Below, piece after piece: positions 35,240 to 42,754 of a DNA stretch of 64,000 nucleotides. Origin of the DNA: Onishia taeanensis (GTDB taxonomy: Bacteria > Pseudomonadota > Gammaproteobacteria > Pseudomonadales > Halomonadaceae); NCBI RefSeq assembly GCF_900100755.1, contig NZ_FNCI01000018.1, forward strand, positions 1 through 64,000. Direction: 5' to 3'. The translations under genes and the position numbers were made by a program. The notes beneath the pieces are model-generated. The model was not told the origin of the DNA. It saw only the letters and a program-made list of their open reading frames with translations, and searched no databases. How positions within the stretch are numbered: position 1 is the stretch's first letter; the number at the start of each line of letters is the position of its first letter.

Positions 35240-35263
35240 GGCCCGGGCTTCAATGTCCGGGCC
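35240..35263 (+). terminator. Hairpin at the end of the 25-35 kb operon
   Basis: A 7-bp stem GGCCCGG/CCGGGCC with a 10-base loop, followed by ACCTTTCT. A diverged copy of the flanking sequence recurs at 37842-37903. Confidence 0.55.
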
Positions 35264-35423
35264 ACCTTTCTGATCCTGTAGCTCATTCAGCACACACCCC
35301 GTCCTCACCCGCCAGCAATCCACGTGGTTGTGCAGTCTGGGGGAATTCGCCACTATCTTTCCTTGGTGGCTCAGGCATAGGCCGATAGCGGGTCTAATGC
35401 CTGTTACAGGCCGAGGAGAGTGA

Positions 35424-36020
35424 ATGAAAATTTATGGCGATAGACAATCAGGCAACTGCTACAAAGTTCAGTTAGCTTGTGATTTTCTGAACATTGACCA
35501 CGAATGGATCGATGTCGATATCCTGGCTAACGAGACCAAGAATGATGATTTCTTGGCAAGAAACCCTAATGGCAAAATCCCTTTGCTTGAGTTGGAACAG
35601 GGAAAAACGCTTGCTGAGTCAAACGCCATCATCAACTACTTGGCCAGTGGGTCGCCCCTCTACCCGAGTGAACGTTGGGCGCAAGCTCAGGTGCTGCAAT
35701 GGCAGTTCTTCGAGCAATACAGCCATGAGCCATTTATCGCCGTCGCACGTTTTATCAATAAATATCTCGGCCTGCCTGACGACAAGGTAGAGGAGTATGA
35801 ATCCAAGCAAACTGGCGGGCACAAGGCGCTAAAAGTGATGGAGCAGCAGCTTGGTAAAACGCCATTTCTAGCGGGAGATAACGTCACCACCGCAGACATT
35901 TCGCTATATGCCTACACGCATGTGGCTCACGAGGGCGGCTTCGATCTGGAAGCCTATCCTGCTGTAAAAGCATGGCTTTCCAGAGTAGCTGCATTGCCGA
36001 ATTTCAAAGCCATGGCATGA
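35424..36020 (+). CDS. Glutathione S-transferase
   Basis: A 198-aa cytosolic GST. The N-terminal thioredoxin-like domain (residues 1-78) has the opening MKIYGDRQSGNCYKVQ with a Ser/Cys-type active region, the cis-Pro in GKIPLLE and the glutathione-binding ESNAIINYL. The helical domain follows with TTADISLYAY, the conserved N-cap box. Codon use and base composition are visibly more A+T-rich than in the neighbouring operon, suggesting acquisition. GAGGAG precedes the ATG. Its substrate is unknown. Confidence 0.88.
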   Translation: MKIYGDRQSGNCYKVQLACDFLNIDHEWIDVDILANETKNDDFLARNPNGKIPLLELEQGKTLAESNAIINYLASGSPLYPSERWAQAQVLQWQFFEQYSHEPFIAVARFINKYLGLPDDKVEEYESKQTGGHKALKVMEQQLGKTPFLAGDNVTTADISLYAYTHVAHEGGFDLEAYPAVKAWLSRVAALPNFKAMA

Positions 36021-36175
36021 TGGTCAGGCAACCATCACGGGGAAAAACGATGGCAACTGGCGGGCGACTTCGTCTCCATTCCGCAACCCATGGTGCTGTC
36101 AGCGCGTTCCATCGGCATTAGCCCCGAAGCGTCAGGTATCACATGGAAAAGATGTCGATCATGGAGGAAGGTTCA

Positions 36176-36922
36176 TTGAAAAAGGTGCTGATCATTACCG
36201 GCGGTAGTCGTGGAATTGGCGCCGCTACGGCGCGCCTGGCGGCGCAATCGGGCTATGCGGTTTGCATCAGCTATCTGCGTAACAAGGCCGCCGCTTCCGC
36301 CGTTGTCGATGAGATTCTTAAAGCAGGTGGAGAAGCGATTGCACTTGCAGCCGACGTGAGTGTTGAAGCCGAGGTGGTGCGCCTGTTCGAACAGGTCGAT
36401 GAAGCCTTGGGGGCGGTCACAGCATTGGTCAACAATGCTGGCGTCTTGGAGGAGCACATGCGCGTAGAGCAAATGGATGCCGGTCGCCTCAGCCGTGTTT
36501 TATCCACCAACGTCATCGGCAGCTTTCTCTGTGCACGAGAAGCGGTCCGCCGCATGTCTAGCGCGAATGGTGGTGCGGGCGGTGCGATCGTCAATGTCTC
36601 CTCCGCTGCCGCCCGGCTTGGCTCTCCCAACGAGTATGTGGACTATGCCGCCTCAAAAGGGGCCATCGACACCTTTACTCTTGGACTGGCACAGGAGGTC
36701 GCCGCCGAAGGAATCAGAGTCAACGCCGTGCGCCCAGGCGTTATCTATACCGATATTCATGCCAGCGGCGGTGAGCCGGACCGGGTAGATCGAGTGAAAG
36801 GGGCCGTGCCCATGCAGCGTGGCGGCACCGCTGAAGAAGTCGCCAACGCCATCCTATGGTTGCTTTCGGATGAGGCTTCCTACTCGACTGGCGCCCTGCT
36901 CGATGTGGCGGGTGGAAGATAG
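36176..36922 (+). CDS. ygfF: YgfF-like short-chain dehydrogenase
   Basis: Classical SDR of about 248 aa, matching E. coli YgfF closely from memory. Cofactor motif TGGSRGIGAAT, NNAGV, catalytic Ser in VNVSSAAARLGSP, YAASK pair, and the ASGGEPDRVDRVK and MQRGGTAEEVA segments. The TTG at 36176 gives the same length as YgfF and has GAGGAAGG upstream; ATGs at 36143, 36152 and 36161 are in frame alternatives. The substrate is unknown. It lies in the accessory patch next to the GST and ends just before a decayed regulator fragment. Confidence 0.82.
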   Translation: MKKVLIITGGSRGIGAATARLAAQSGYAVCISYLRNKAAASAVVDEILKAGGEAIALAADVSVEAEVVRLFEQVDEALGAVTALVNNAGVLEEHMRVEQMDAGRLSRVLSTNVIGSFLCAREAVRRMSSANGGAGGAIVNVSSAAARLGSPNEYVDYAASKGAIDTFTLGLAQEVAAEGIRVNAVRPGVIYTDIHASGGEPDRVDRVKGAVPMQRGGTAEEVANAILWLLSDEASYSTGALLDVAGGR

Positions 36923-36925
36923 AAA

Positions 36926-37026
36926 CGCCCTCAACCCTCGCGCATCTGCCGCGGGGTCTTGGCGAAGTGTTGGCGAAAGGCCCAAAAATAAAGCTTGAGG
37001 CGCTAGTAACGCTGCAGGCCAGTTTC
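36926..37026 (-). pseudogene. Decayed 3' end of a GlxA/AraC-family regulator gene (copy 1)
   Basis: The sequence follows, with substitutions and small changes, the last roughly 95 bases of the regulator gene at 40619-41611, including the CTCGCGCATCTGCCGCGGGG stretch and the GGCGAAGTG-TGGCGAAAGG block. It encodes only the C-terminal residues of the AraC domain and is not functional. Confidence 0.75.
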
Positions 37027-37141
37027 AGATCTTAGTGAGCTGCCACCAAGTACATATTCGAGCCTGAGCAAGCACATCCCTTCCTAGCACAGGAGTATAA
37101 CCGACAGCCTAAAGAAGTATAAAACCGCCATAGGAAACATA

Positions 37142-37621
37142 ATGACCGAAACCACAGATTTCTTTGACCTCAAATCTCCACGAGCACTTTTCCTCCTTTT
37201 GAAGCAGGTTGAGAAACGCTTCGGAGAGAAGAAGAACAAGCGCGTAGAAGATCTTCTCCTTTTAGTGTTTGGCTTCACACACCTCAGGGAGTGGATTGCA
37301 CCAGGGTACTCCCCCAAAAAAAAGCCGCACACGCCGGAGGAGCAGTTCTATTGTGAAATCTTCGAATTCCCAGAATTCAAAATTTTGCAACAACTGTGCA
37401 ATCAATCCAAGCATATGGCGACCAGTAGTTCGGTACGCGGGGCAATCCATGGGTCAACGCTTGATGAATGGGAGGATCTCGACTCGGTACAGAGCATGGA
37501 TTGTGGCCCCGTACTTGCCTACTTCATCGATGGGAAAAATATAGAAGATGTAATCTCTGCTGTTCGGCATTTTTACGAACGGAATTGGTTCGAGCTAGTA
37601 AAAGGGGATTCTTCCTCCTAA
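37142..37621 (+). CDS. Protein of unknown function in the accessory patch
   Basis: A 159-aa, probably cytosolic protein, A+T-richer than its surroundings. It opens with TETTDFFDLKSPRALFLLLKQ and has a charged Lys/Glu helix (KQVEKRFGEKKNKRVEDLLL) and an acidic middle. No signal peptide, membrane segment or familiar motif. The ATG has only a weak AGGAAA upstream. It lies between two relics of the same regulator gene, so it probably arrived with a mobile insertion. I do not recognise a family. Confidence 0.6.
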   Translation: MTETTDFFDLKSPRALFLLLKQVEKRFGEKKNKRVEDLLLLVFGFTHLREWIAPGYSPKKKPHTPEEQFYCEIFEFPEFKILQQLCNQSKHMATSSSVRGAIHGSTLDEWEDLDSVQSMDCGPVLAYFIDGKNIEDVISAVRHFYERNWFELVKGDSSS

Positions 37622-37741
37622 GACGTTAGGCCACCCAGTATAGTCAGAAGGGAGCGCCGATCCTTTCTCGGCTCATCTTTCAACGTCAACTGAAGCTAAG
37701 CGCAGCCCCCCTGAGAGGTCGCCTAACCCACACCGACTGTC

Positions 37742-37815
37742 ATTACGCAGACCTATAAAGCCCCCTCATCCCTCGCACATCTGCTGCGGGGCTTGGCGAA
37801 GTGCCTGCCGGAGGC
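37742..37815 (-). pseudogene. Decayed 3' end of a GlxA/AraC-family regulator gene (copy 2)
   Basis: Matches 40594-40668 (the end of the intact regulator gene and its downstream flank) across ACCTATAAAGCC, CTCATCCCTCGC and GGCTTGGCGAAGTG. The match stops near 37810. It includes flank beyond the stop codon, so the duplicated unit was larger than the coding end. Confidence 0.75.
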
Positions 37816-37841
37816 AAACCGCCCTCGCGCCTCTACACGGC

Positions 37842-37903
37842 TTCAATGCCCGAGCAACCTTATCTGCTCCTTTAGCTTACCCAACAGCAGTGGACACCCC
37901 GTT
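37842..37903. repeat. Diverged copy of the post-operon sequence at 35249-35302
   Basis: Both contain CTTCAATG-CCG-GC, then ACCTT, TGCTCCTTTAGCT or CTGATCCTGTAGCT, and finally ACACCCCGT, in the same order and spacing with small gaps. The copy at 37842 has lost the hairpin symmetry of the original. Confidence 0.6.
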
Positions 37904-37904
37904 A

Positions 37905-38098
37905 AGACAGTGCACTGAGACGATGCAGCAGGCGCCGGAAGCCGTCGATCAGCGGCGAGACTCGCAGGCCGTGCTCGAAAGCCAGGCGCTGTATCAGTGC
38001 ACGCACGGGCCATGGCGGTTGTCGCGGGCGGCACGGATCAGCCGGTGCACCTCGTCACTGGTCAGGTGCTGGCAACCGTGCGCCGCGTCGTTGGCGGC
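37905..38098 (-). pseudogene. Relic of a tyrosine recombinase (integrase) gene
   Basis: On the minus strand one frame reads LTSDEVHRLIRAARDNRHG and, after a frameshift, LAFEHGLRVSPLID. These match two consecutive parts of XerC/FimB-like integrases (LTxxEVxxLIxAAxxNRHG and LAYRHGLRVSELIDLxW). The Arg of the catalytic box is retained, but the frame is broken, the segment between is rearranged, and a stop follows about 15 codons later. Confidence 0.6.
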
Positions 38099-38371
38099 GC
38101 GGCCCGAGACTGTCCGGGTTTCAATGACTGGCGAGGGTGTCGGGTCGGGGCCTGTCGGGCACGGGCCCGGGCGCTCCTGGTCGCGGTGGCTGTCCGGGGT
38201 TTAGTTGAAAGCCAGACAGTACACTATCACGTCGGCGAAGCGACGCCCGAAAGCGGCGGTCGCCTAACCCAACAGGCCCTTCCATCGACGAAGATAGCGG
38301 GGTCGGTTAGGGTAGCTCCTTCTTTTTCGGATCCGTTGCGGATGCGAAAAAACGGGATCAAGGAGGAGCAT

Positions 38372-39247
38372 ATGCCGCCGTCATTGAAAGGCATTCTGTG
38401 GATGTGTGCCGGAGTGTTTTGCTTTTCGGCGGGTGATGCACTTTCCAAGTGGCTGGGCGAGGTGCATTCGCCAGTCCAGATTATCTTCTTCCGTACCCTG
38501 GTTTCTCTTCCATTGATCGCCCTGATCGCCCACTTCAGCGGCGGCCTTCGCAAGCTGTCCACCCAGCGTCCGGGCTTGCACCTAGTACGTGGCTTATTGG
38601 CTACTGCGGCGATGCTGTGCTTCGTGTATAGCTTAACGCTGCTACCGCTGGCAGAGACCACTGCGATCGCCTTCGCCGCACCACTCTTCGTGACGCTGCT
38701 CTCGGTGCCACTGCTCGGCGAGCGAGTTGAACGTTTGCCCCTGACAGCCGCCATTGTCGGATTCCTCGGGGTACTGGTGGTAGTGCGTCCTGGCGGGGAG
38801 AGCTTTCAACCGGGGGCGCTGGTGGTAGTAGCTACCGCGCTCTTTTACGCATTGGTGATGATCACCACCCGACGCTATGGGGTCCGAGAATATCTGTGGG
38901 CGATGGTCTTCTATGTGACCCTTGTGCCACTGCTGGTTACCGGCGCTCTATTGCCCTGGGTTTGGCAAACGCCCTTGCCCTGGCACTGGTTGGGGTTTCT
39001 GGCCGCCGGTGTCTTCGGCATCGGCGCCATGGCCAGCATCACCTTGGCCTTTCGCCATGCTCCAGCGGCGCTTGCTGCACCCTTTGATTACACCGCCATG
39101 GTCTGGGCGGTGCTGCTGGGCTGGTGGTTCTGGGATGAGCAGCCGGATCTGTGGGTCTATATCGGCACCCTGATCATCATCGCCAGTGGCCTGGCGATCG
39201 CTTATCACGAGAAGCGCACCAGCCTGAAGCGTAGGCCGGTGTCGTGA
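38372..39247 (+). CDS. EamA/DMT-family transporter
   Basis: Inner-membrane protein of about 291 aa with ten hydrophobic segments forming two EamA repeats (first near residues 5-135, second near 145-280). It has the FFRTLVSLPLIALI and LPLAETTAIAFAAPLF segments common to this family. The ATG at 38372 has AAGGAGG 8 bases upstream; the frame runs open to 37997 through relic sequence that is not part of the gene. Such exporters handle metabolites or amino acids, but the substrate cannot be predicted. Confidence 0.88.
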   Translation: MPPSLKGILWMCAGVFCFSAGDALSKWLGEVHSPVQIIFFRTLVSLPLIALIAHFSGGLRKLSTQRPGLHLVRGLLATAAMLCFVYSLTLLPLAETTAIAFAAPLFVTLLSVPLLGERVERLPLTAAIVGFLGVLVVVRPGGESFQPGALVVVATALFYALVMITTRRYGVREYLWAMVFYVTLVPLLVTGALLPWVWQTPLPWHWLGFLAAGVFGIGAMASITLAFRHAPAALAAPFDYTAMVWAVLLGWWFWDEQPDLWVYIGTLIIIASGLAIAYHEKRTSLKRRPVS

Positions 39248-39433
39248 AAATGCCGTTTGGCCTTAGGTAACCGTCGCATGCCATCCGTCATCGCTCGTAG
39301 GTTGAGCACTATCTGGGTTCTAGTCAGAAGCCAGACAGTAGCATGTCAGCCTGCTCTCTCCTGTTAGGCTCTCAGTTGCCTTTATATCGACTCGGATATA
39401 AGCTACAGGTGACCTAGGTAAAGGGAAGGGTCC

Positions 39434-39760
39434 ATGTCAGAAGTAGACAAGCCCATCGAGTTTCGCGGCGACTCGTTGGATCAGCTACGAAGCTTCCCAG
39501 ATGATGCCAAGCAAACGGCGGGCTATGAGCTTAGCCGGGTGCAGCAAGGCAAGATGCCTGTTCACTACCGACCGATGCCGGATGTGGGACGCGGAGTGAT
39601 CGAGATCAAGGTCAGAGAGACATCTGGCGCTTATCGGGTCTTCTACGTAGCAAGCCAAGGAGATGCAGTCTATGTCCTTCATTGCTTCCAGAAGAAGTCG
39701 CAACAGACCGATAAGCGTGACATTGAGCTAGGCAAGCAACGTTATCGCGAGCTTTTCTAG
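39434..39760 (+). CDS. HigB/Gp49-type toxin of a toxin-antitoxin pair
   Basis: A 108-aa RelE-superfamily protein of the phage Gp49-like (HigB) type. The key segments are VIEIKVRETSGAYRVFYVA, seen as VIEIKVRE and YRVFYVA, and YVLHCFQKKSQQT; these toxins cleave mRNA at the ribosome. AAGGGAAGG lies about 7 bases before the ATG. The antitoxin gene follows on the same strand after an unusually long 132-base gap. It is in the accessory patch and may stabilise it. Confidence 0.85.
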   Translation: MSEVDKPIEFRGDSLDQLRSFPDDAKQTAGYELSRVQQGKMPVHYRPMPDVGRGVIEIKVRETSGAYRVFYVASQGDAVYVLHCFQKKSQQTDKRDIELGKQRYRELF

Positions 39761-39863
39761 TGGCGTAAACCCGGACAACCGGGGTGTTGAGTAGAACAGG
39801 GACCTGCCCAGCAAAGCGGGCCCCCACTAAAAAGAGGAGCCTTATAGGGGCTCCCACGCATCC

Positions 39864-39878
39864 CGCACATCATGTGCG
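39864..39878. promoter_or_regulatory. Palindrome before the antitoxin gene
   Basis: A perfect inverted repeat CGCACAT-C-ATGTGCG placed 14 bases before the antitoxin ATG, a good candidate for its own operator. A second hairpin (GGAGCC/GGCTCC) lies at about 39837-39853. Confidence 0.5.
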
Positions 39879-39892
39879 ATAGGAGAGATAAC

Positions 39893-40195
39893 ATGGCGAA
39901 TGAGCGTTTTAGCAGTGTGTGGGATGCCATCGAGGATACCCCCGAACAGGCAGAAAACATGCGGCTTCGCGCCGAGCTTATGGGGAAGATTGCCGATCGC
40001 GTGGCCGAGTGGGGAGAAACCCAGAAAGTAGCAGCCGAGCGCCTGGGGATTACTCAGCCTCGCTTGAATGATCTGGTGAATGGCCGTATTAACCGCTTCA
40101 GCCTGGATGCCTTGGTTAACCTTTCCCGTCCGGCGCTGGGTGGCCACCTGCACTTCGCATTTGAGGACGATACAAAAGAGAAAGCTATGGCTTAA
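39893..40195 (+). CDS. XRE-family antitoxin (HigA-like)
   Basis: A 100-aa protein with an XRE helix-turn-helix near residues 35-80 (TQKVAAERLGITQPRLNDLVNGRINRFSLDALVNL, read as KVAAERLGITQPRLND and RFSLDALVNL). It neutralises the upstream HigB-like toxin and represses the pair. AGGAGA precedes the ATG at 39893; an in-frame ATG-like start at 39872 lies inside the palindrome and is less likely. A terminator follows. Confidence 0.87.
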   Translation: MANERFSSVWDAIEDTPEQAENMRLRAELMGKIADRVAEWGETQKVAAERLGITQPRLNDLVNGRINRFSLDALVNLSRPALGGHLHFAFEDDTKEKAMA

Positions 40196-40219
40196 TATAG
40201 CTCTTTTCCTTCTACCTTT

Positions 40220-40246
40220 AAGCCTCCACATTTAAAGAGGCTTTTT
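40220..40246 (+). terminator. Terminator after the toxin-antitoxin pair
   Basis: Stem AAGCCTC/GAGGCTT with a 10-base loop followed by TTTTA. Confidence 0.75.
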
Positions 40247-40284
40247 AATGTTGCGCCAGGCATGGCGCGCAGCGCCTTGACTGG

Positions 40285-40450
40285 CGCTATTCCTGAGGGT
40301 AGTGCCTCAGGATGACTTGGGCGTGAAAGCCCCCTGCACACCTAGCAAGGGGAAGTGCTAGCCGACGGCAAGAGGGCTCCAGCGAGGGGAGTCTGAAGGA
40401 AGCTTGAGGCAAAACGCTTGCCTGACGAACAGGTGTTAACGTCAGCGAAG
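40285..40450 (+). ncRNA. Relic of a group II intron (5' ribozyme portion)
   Basis: The run GATGACTTGGGCGTGAAAGC, then CAAGGGGAAGTGCTAGCCGA, CGGCAAG, GTCTGAAGGAAGCTTGAGGC and CTGACGAACAGG matches, in order, the 5' (domain I) part of bacterial group II introns as I know them. No reverse-transcriptase/maturase gene and no domain V hairpin are visible downstream, so it is a truncated, inactive copy. The boundaries are approximate. Confidence 0.6.
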
Positions 40451-40461
40451 GTTGTACGCTA

Positions 40462-40593
40462 CCCATCTTTCACCGCCGCCTTGACGCACCTTCTCGCGGC
40501 GCTTGCGCACATTCGCGGCAAGTCGACCCCAGTCTTCGGGCTGAATCCAACATGAAGCAACGCTAAATACTGACGCTGACTTACAAAGATGGG
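40462..40593. repeat. 132-bp segment bounded by 9-bp inverted repeats
   Basis: CCCATCTTT at 40462-40470 and AAAGATGGG at 40585-40593 are exact inverse copies. The minus strand inside has a short open frame (WIQPEDWGRLAANVRKRREK) that looks like the end of a mobile-element protein but is not identified. It could be a MITE-like remnant. Confidence 0.4.
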
Positions 40594-40618
40594 CGTTACG
40601 CGGACCTATAAAGCCCAC

Positions 40619-41611
40619 TCATCCCTCGCGCATCTGCCGCGGGGTCTTGGCGAAGTGATGGCGAAAGGCTCGCGAGAAGCTCGAAGCGCTAGTGAAGCCG
40701 CAGGCCAGCCCCACGGAAAGAATATCCAGATCGGTCTCGGCCAGCAGCTGGCGGGCGCGTTCGAGGCGTAGTCTCAAGTACCAGTGGCGGGGTGTGGCGC
40801 CCAGCTCCTGCTCGAAGAGGCGCTGTAGCTGCCGCGCGGACACACCGCTGCGCTCGGCCACCGTCGCAAGCGTCAGTGGGGTTTCCAGGTGGCGCTCCAT
40901 CAGCGCCACGGCATCGACCAGATGCCTCCGGTGGGTGCCCAGCCGCCGCGCCAGGGTCATGCGCTGCTGGTCGCGGCGGGTGCGCATGCGCTCATGGATT
41001 AGCTGCTCAGAGACGTCGATGGCCAACGCCTGGCCGTGGCGGCGGGCAATCACTTCCAGCGCCATGTCCATGGCCGCGGCACCGCCGGCACAGGAAAAGC
41101 GCCGTGGGCCAAGCTCGAACAGCTCATCGCTGGTGGCAATCGACGGAAAGCGCTCACGAAACGCCGGCAGACTTTCCCAGTGCAGGGTCACTCGCTCGCC
41201 TTTCAGCAAGCCTGCTGCGGCCAGCACGAAACAGCCGGTATCCAGCCCACCGAGTACACACCCGGCCTGAGCCAGACGATTCAGCCAGCGGGTGATGGCG
41301 CGGCTCTGATGCGCCTCGGGATCGAAGCCACTGCACACCGCCAGCGCCGGCAAATGATGGACGGCCTCAATCGCCTTGTCGGCGAGCAGCGTCATGCCGT
41401 TGGAGGCCGTCACCGGGCCGCCGTCCTCGCTGATCAGCGTCCAGTCGTAGAGCGACCGGCCGCTGATGCGGTTGGCGATGCGCAGCGGCTCGACGGCCGC
41501 GAAGAAGGCCATCATCGAGAAGCGCGGCAGCAGCAGGAAGCCGAGGCGCTCGGGCCCGGAGCTTGGAGGAGAGCTGCCTGCAGCAGCAGAGCGTGAGGAA
41601 TCAGGAGGCAT
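40619..41611 (-). CDS. GlxA/AraC-family transcriptional regulator
   Basis: About 330 aa. The DJ-1/PfpI-like N-terminal domain has FLLLPRFSMMAFFAAVEPLR (20 residues) and GGLDTGCFVLAAAG; the C-terminal AraC domain has LATVAERSGVSARQLQRLF and LACGFTSASSFSRAFR. It is a close paralogue of cdhR at 21412. The ATG at 41611 is chosen, with a TTG at 41620 as an alternative. It is divergent from the cyanophycin operon, about 295 bases away, and may control it or betaine genes. Its 3' end is the source of the two relics at 36926 and 37742. Confidence 0.85.
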   Translation of the reverse strand: MPPDSSRSAAAGSSPPSSGPERLGFLLLPRFSMMAFFAAVEPLRIANRISGRSLYDWTLISEDGGPVTASNGMTLLADKAIEAVHHLPALAVCSGFDPEAHQSRAITRWLNRLAQAGCVLGGLDTGCFVLAAAGLLKGERVTLHWESLPAFRERFPSIATSDELFELGPRRFSCAGGAAAMDMALEVIARRHGQALAIDVSEQLIHERMRTRRDQQRMTLARRLGTHRRHLVDAVALMERHLETPLTLATVAERSGVSARQLQRLFEQELGATPRHWYLRLRLERARQLLAETDLDILSVGLACGFTSASSFSRAFRHHFAKTPRQMREG

Positions 41612-41905
41612 GGCAATCAAGGGCTAGCCAGAAGAAAAGGCAGATGAATAGACGGGCCGACGCATTAGCCGATCATGGTGGCGAGCGCTATCACGGGTGG
41701 CAAGTCATCGAAAGGCGCCCATCACCGAGCGTCGAAGGACATCATAAAGGTGTGTGACGCCTCACGGCGACTATGCTGAGAGAACATAGCCGGCCCCAGT
41801 GATGGCGCCGCTGGGTTTGACCACGGCCACTCCTTGAGCACCTTCTGCTTCAGGGCCGTCTACCTCAGTATTTTCTCAAATGCGTCGCTAGGCGGCGAAG
41901 GGACC

Positions 41906-42754
41906 ATGACGGATTGTCTCGGCTCGGTATCCGGCCACTTGGTGGCCATCGGGGGGGCCGAGGATAGAACCTCGGATCTTGAAATACTGACACGGGTATT
42001 TGCCCTGGCGCCGGTGGATAACCCTGAGGTTGCGGTCATCGCTACGGCGAGCGGCATCCCCGACCAGGTGCTGCCCGACTACGAGGCGGCTTTCACCCGT
42101 CTGGGGGCGAGCCGCATTCATTCGCTGGACATAAAGGACCGCCAGCAGGCGGCAGACCCGGAGACGGTACGGCTGATCGAGCAGAGCGGCGTCATCTTCT
42201 TCACCGGCGGCGACCAGCTGCGCCTGACCCATGTGATGGGCGGTTCGGCCACGCTGCAGGCCATCCGCGAACGCCTGGCGGCCGGTGCGGTGGTGGCGGG
42301 CACCAGTGCCGGCGCCGCGGCGATGCCGGGCACCATGATCTACAACGGTGCCGCCGCGGATGCGCTTCGCAAAGGCGCCGTCAACATGACCTTCGGCCTC
42401 GGGCTCGTCGAGGGGCTGATCATCGACAGCCATTTCCTCGAGCGCGGGCGTTTCACGCGCCTGATGGAGGTCGCGGCTAGCAACCCCGAACACCTGGGCG
42501 TGGGCATCGGCGAGGATGCCGGCGTGATCATCCACCCTCACGGCATCCTCGAGGCGATCGGCTCGGGGCACGTCATCCTCATCGACAGCCGTGATCTCGC
42601 GAGTTCCAACATCGCCGAGCTGTCGATGGGAGAGCCGGTAGCCATCGAGCACATGATTCTGCATGCCCTGGTCAGCGGCCACGGTTTCGATCTCGGTGCG
42701 CGTCGCTACCTGATTCCCGAGGCGCTCGCCGCCGTGCTGGCAAACGCGATATGA
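41906..42754 (+). CDS. cphB: Cyanophycinase
   Basis: Serine-type exopeptidase (peptidase family S51) of about 282 aa that releases beta-Asp-Arg dipeptides from cyanophycin granules in the cytosol. Visible motifs: GGDQLRL, the nucleophile region AGTSAGAAAM, and GLIIDSHFLERGR with the His. The ATG at 41906 has GAAGGGA upstream; the frame extends to 41834 without a good site. It overlaps cphA (ATGA), so polymer hydrolase and synthetase are translated together. Confidence 0.92.
   Translation: MTDCLGSVSGHLVAIGGAEDRTSDLEILTRVFALAPVDNPEVAVIATASGIPDQVLPDYEAAFTRLGASRIHSLDIKDRQQAADPETVRLIEQSGVIFFTGGDQLRLTHVMGGSATLQAIRERLAAGAVVAGTSAGAAAMPGTMIYNGAAADALRKGAVNMTFGLGLVEGLIIDSHFLERGRFTRLMEVAASNPEHLGVGIGEDAGVIIHPHGILEAIGSGHVILIDSRDLASSNIAELSMGEPVAIEHMILHALVSGHGFDLGARRYLIPEALAAVLANAI

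Larger units (their letters stand above)
37622..38371. other. 750-base region of relics upstream of the EamA gene
   Basis: Contains a second decayed regulator 3' end (37742-37815), a diverged copy of the sequence that follows the aldehyde dehydrogenase gene (37842-37903), and an integrase relic (37905-38098). The part 38099-38371 holds GC-rich sequence with no supported gene and the leader of the EamA gene. Frames open on the plus strand here have no family resemblance. Confidence 0.65.

Noticed and set aside
37890-38204. Plus-strand 104-codon open frame
   Set aside because: It lies antisense to the integrase relic and has no family resemblance or start signal.
37997-38371. Upstream extension of the EamA gene
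   Set aside because: The extension runs through integrase-relic sequence in the opposite orientation, and a strong ribosome-binding site lies directly before the ATG at 38372.
40589-40771. Small plus-strand frame at the 3' end of the regulator gene
   Set aside because: It is antisense to the AraC domain and has no ribosome-binding site.
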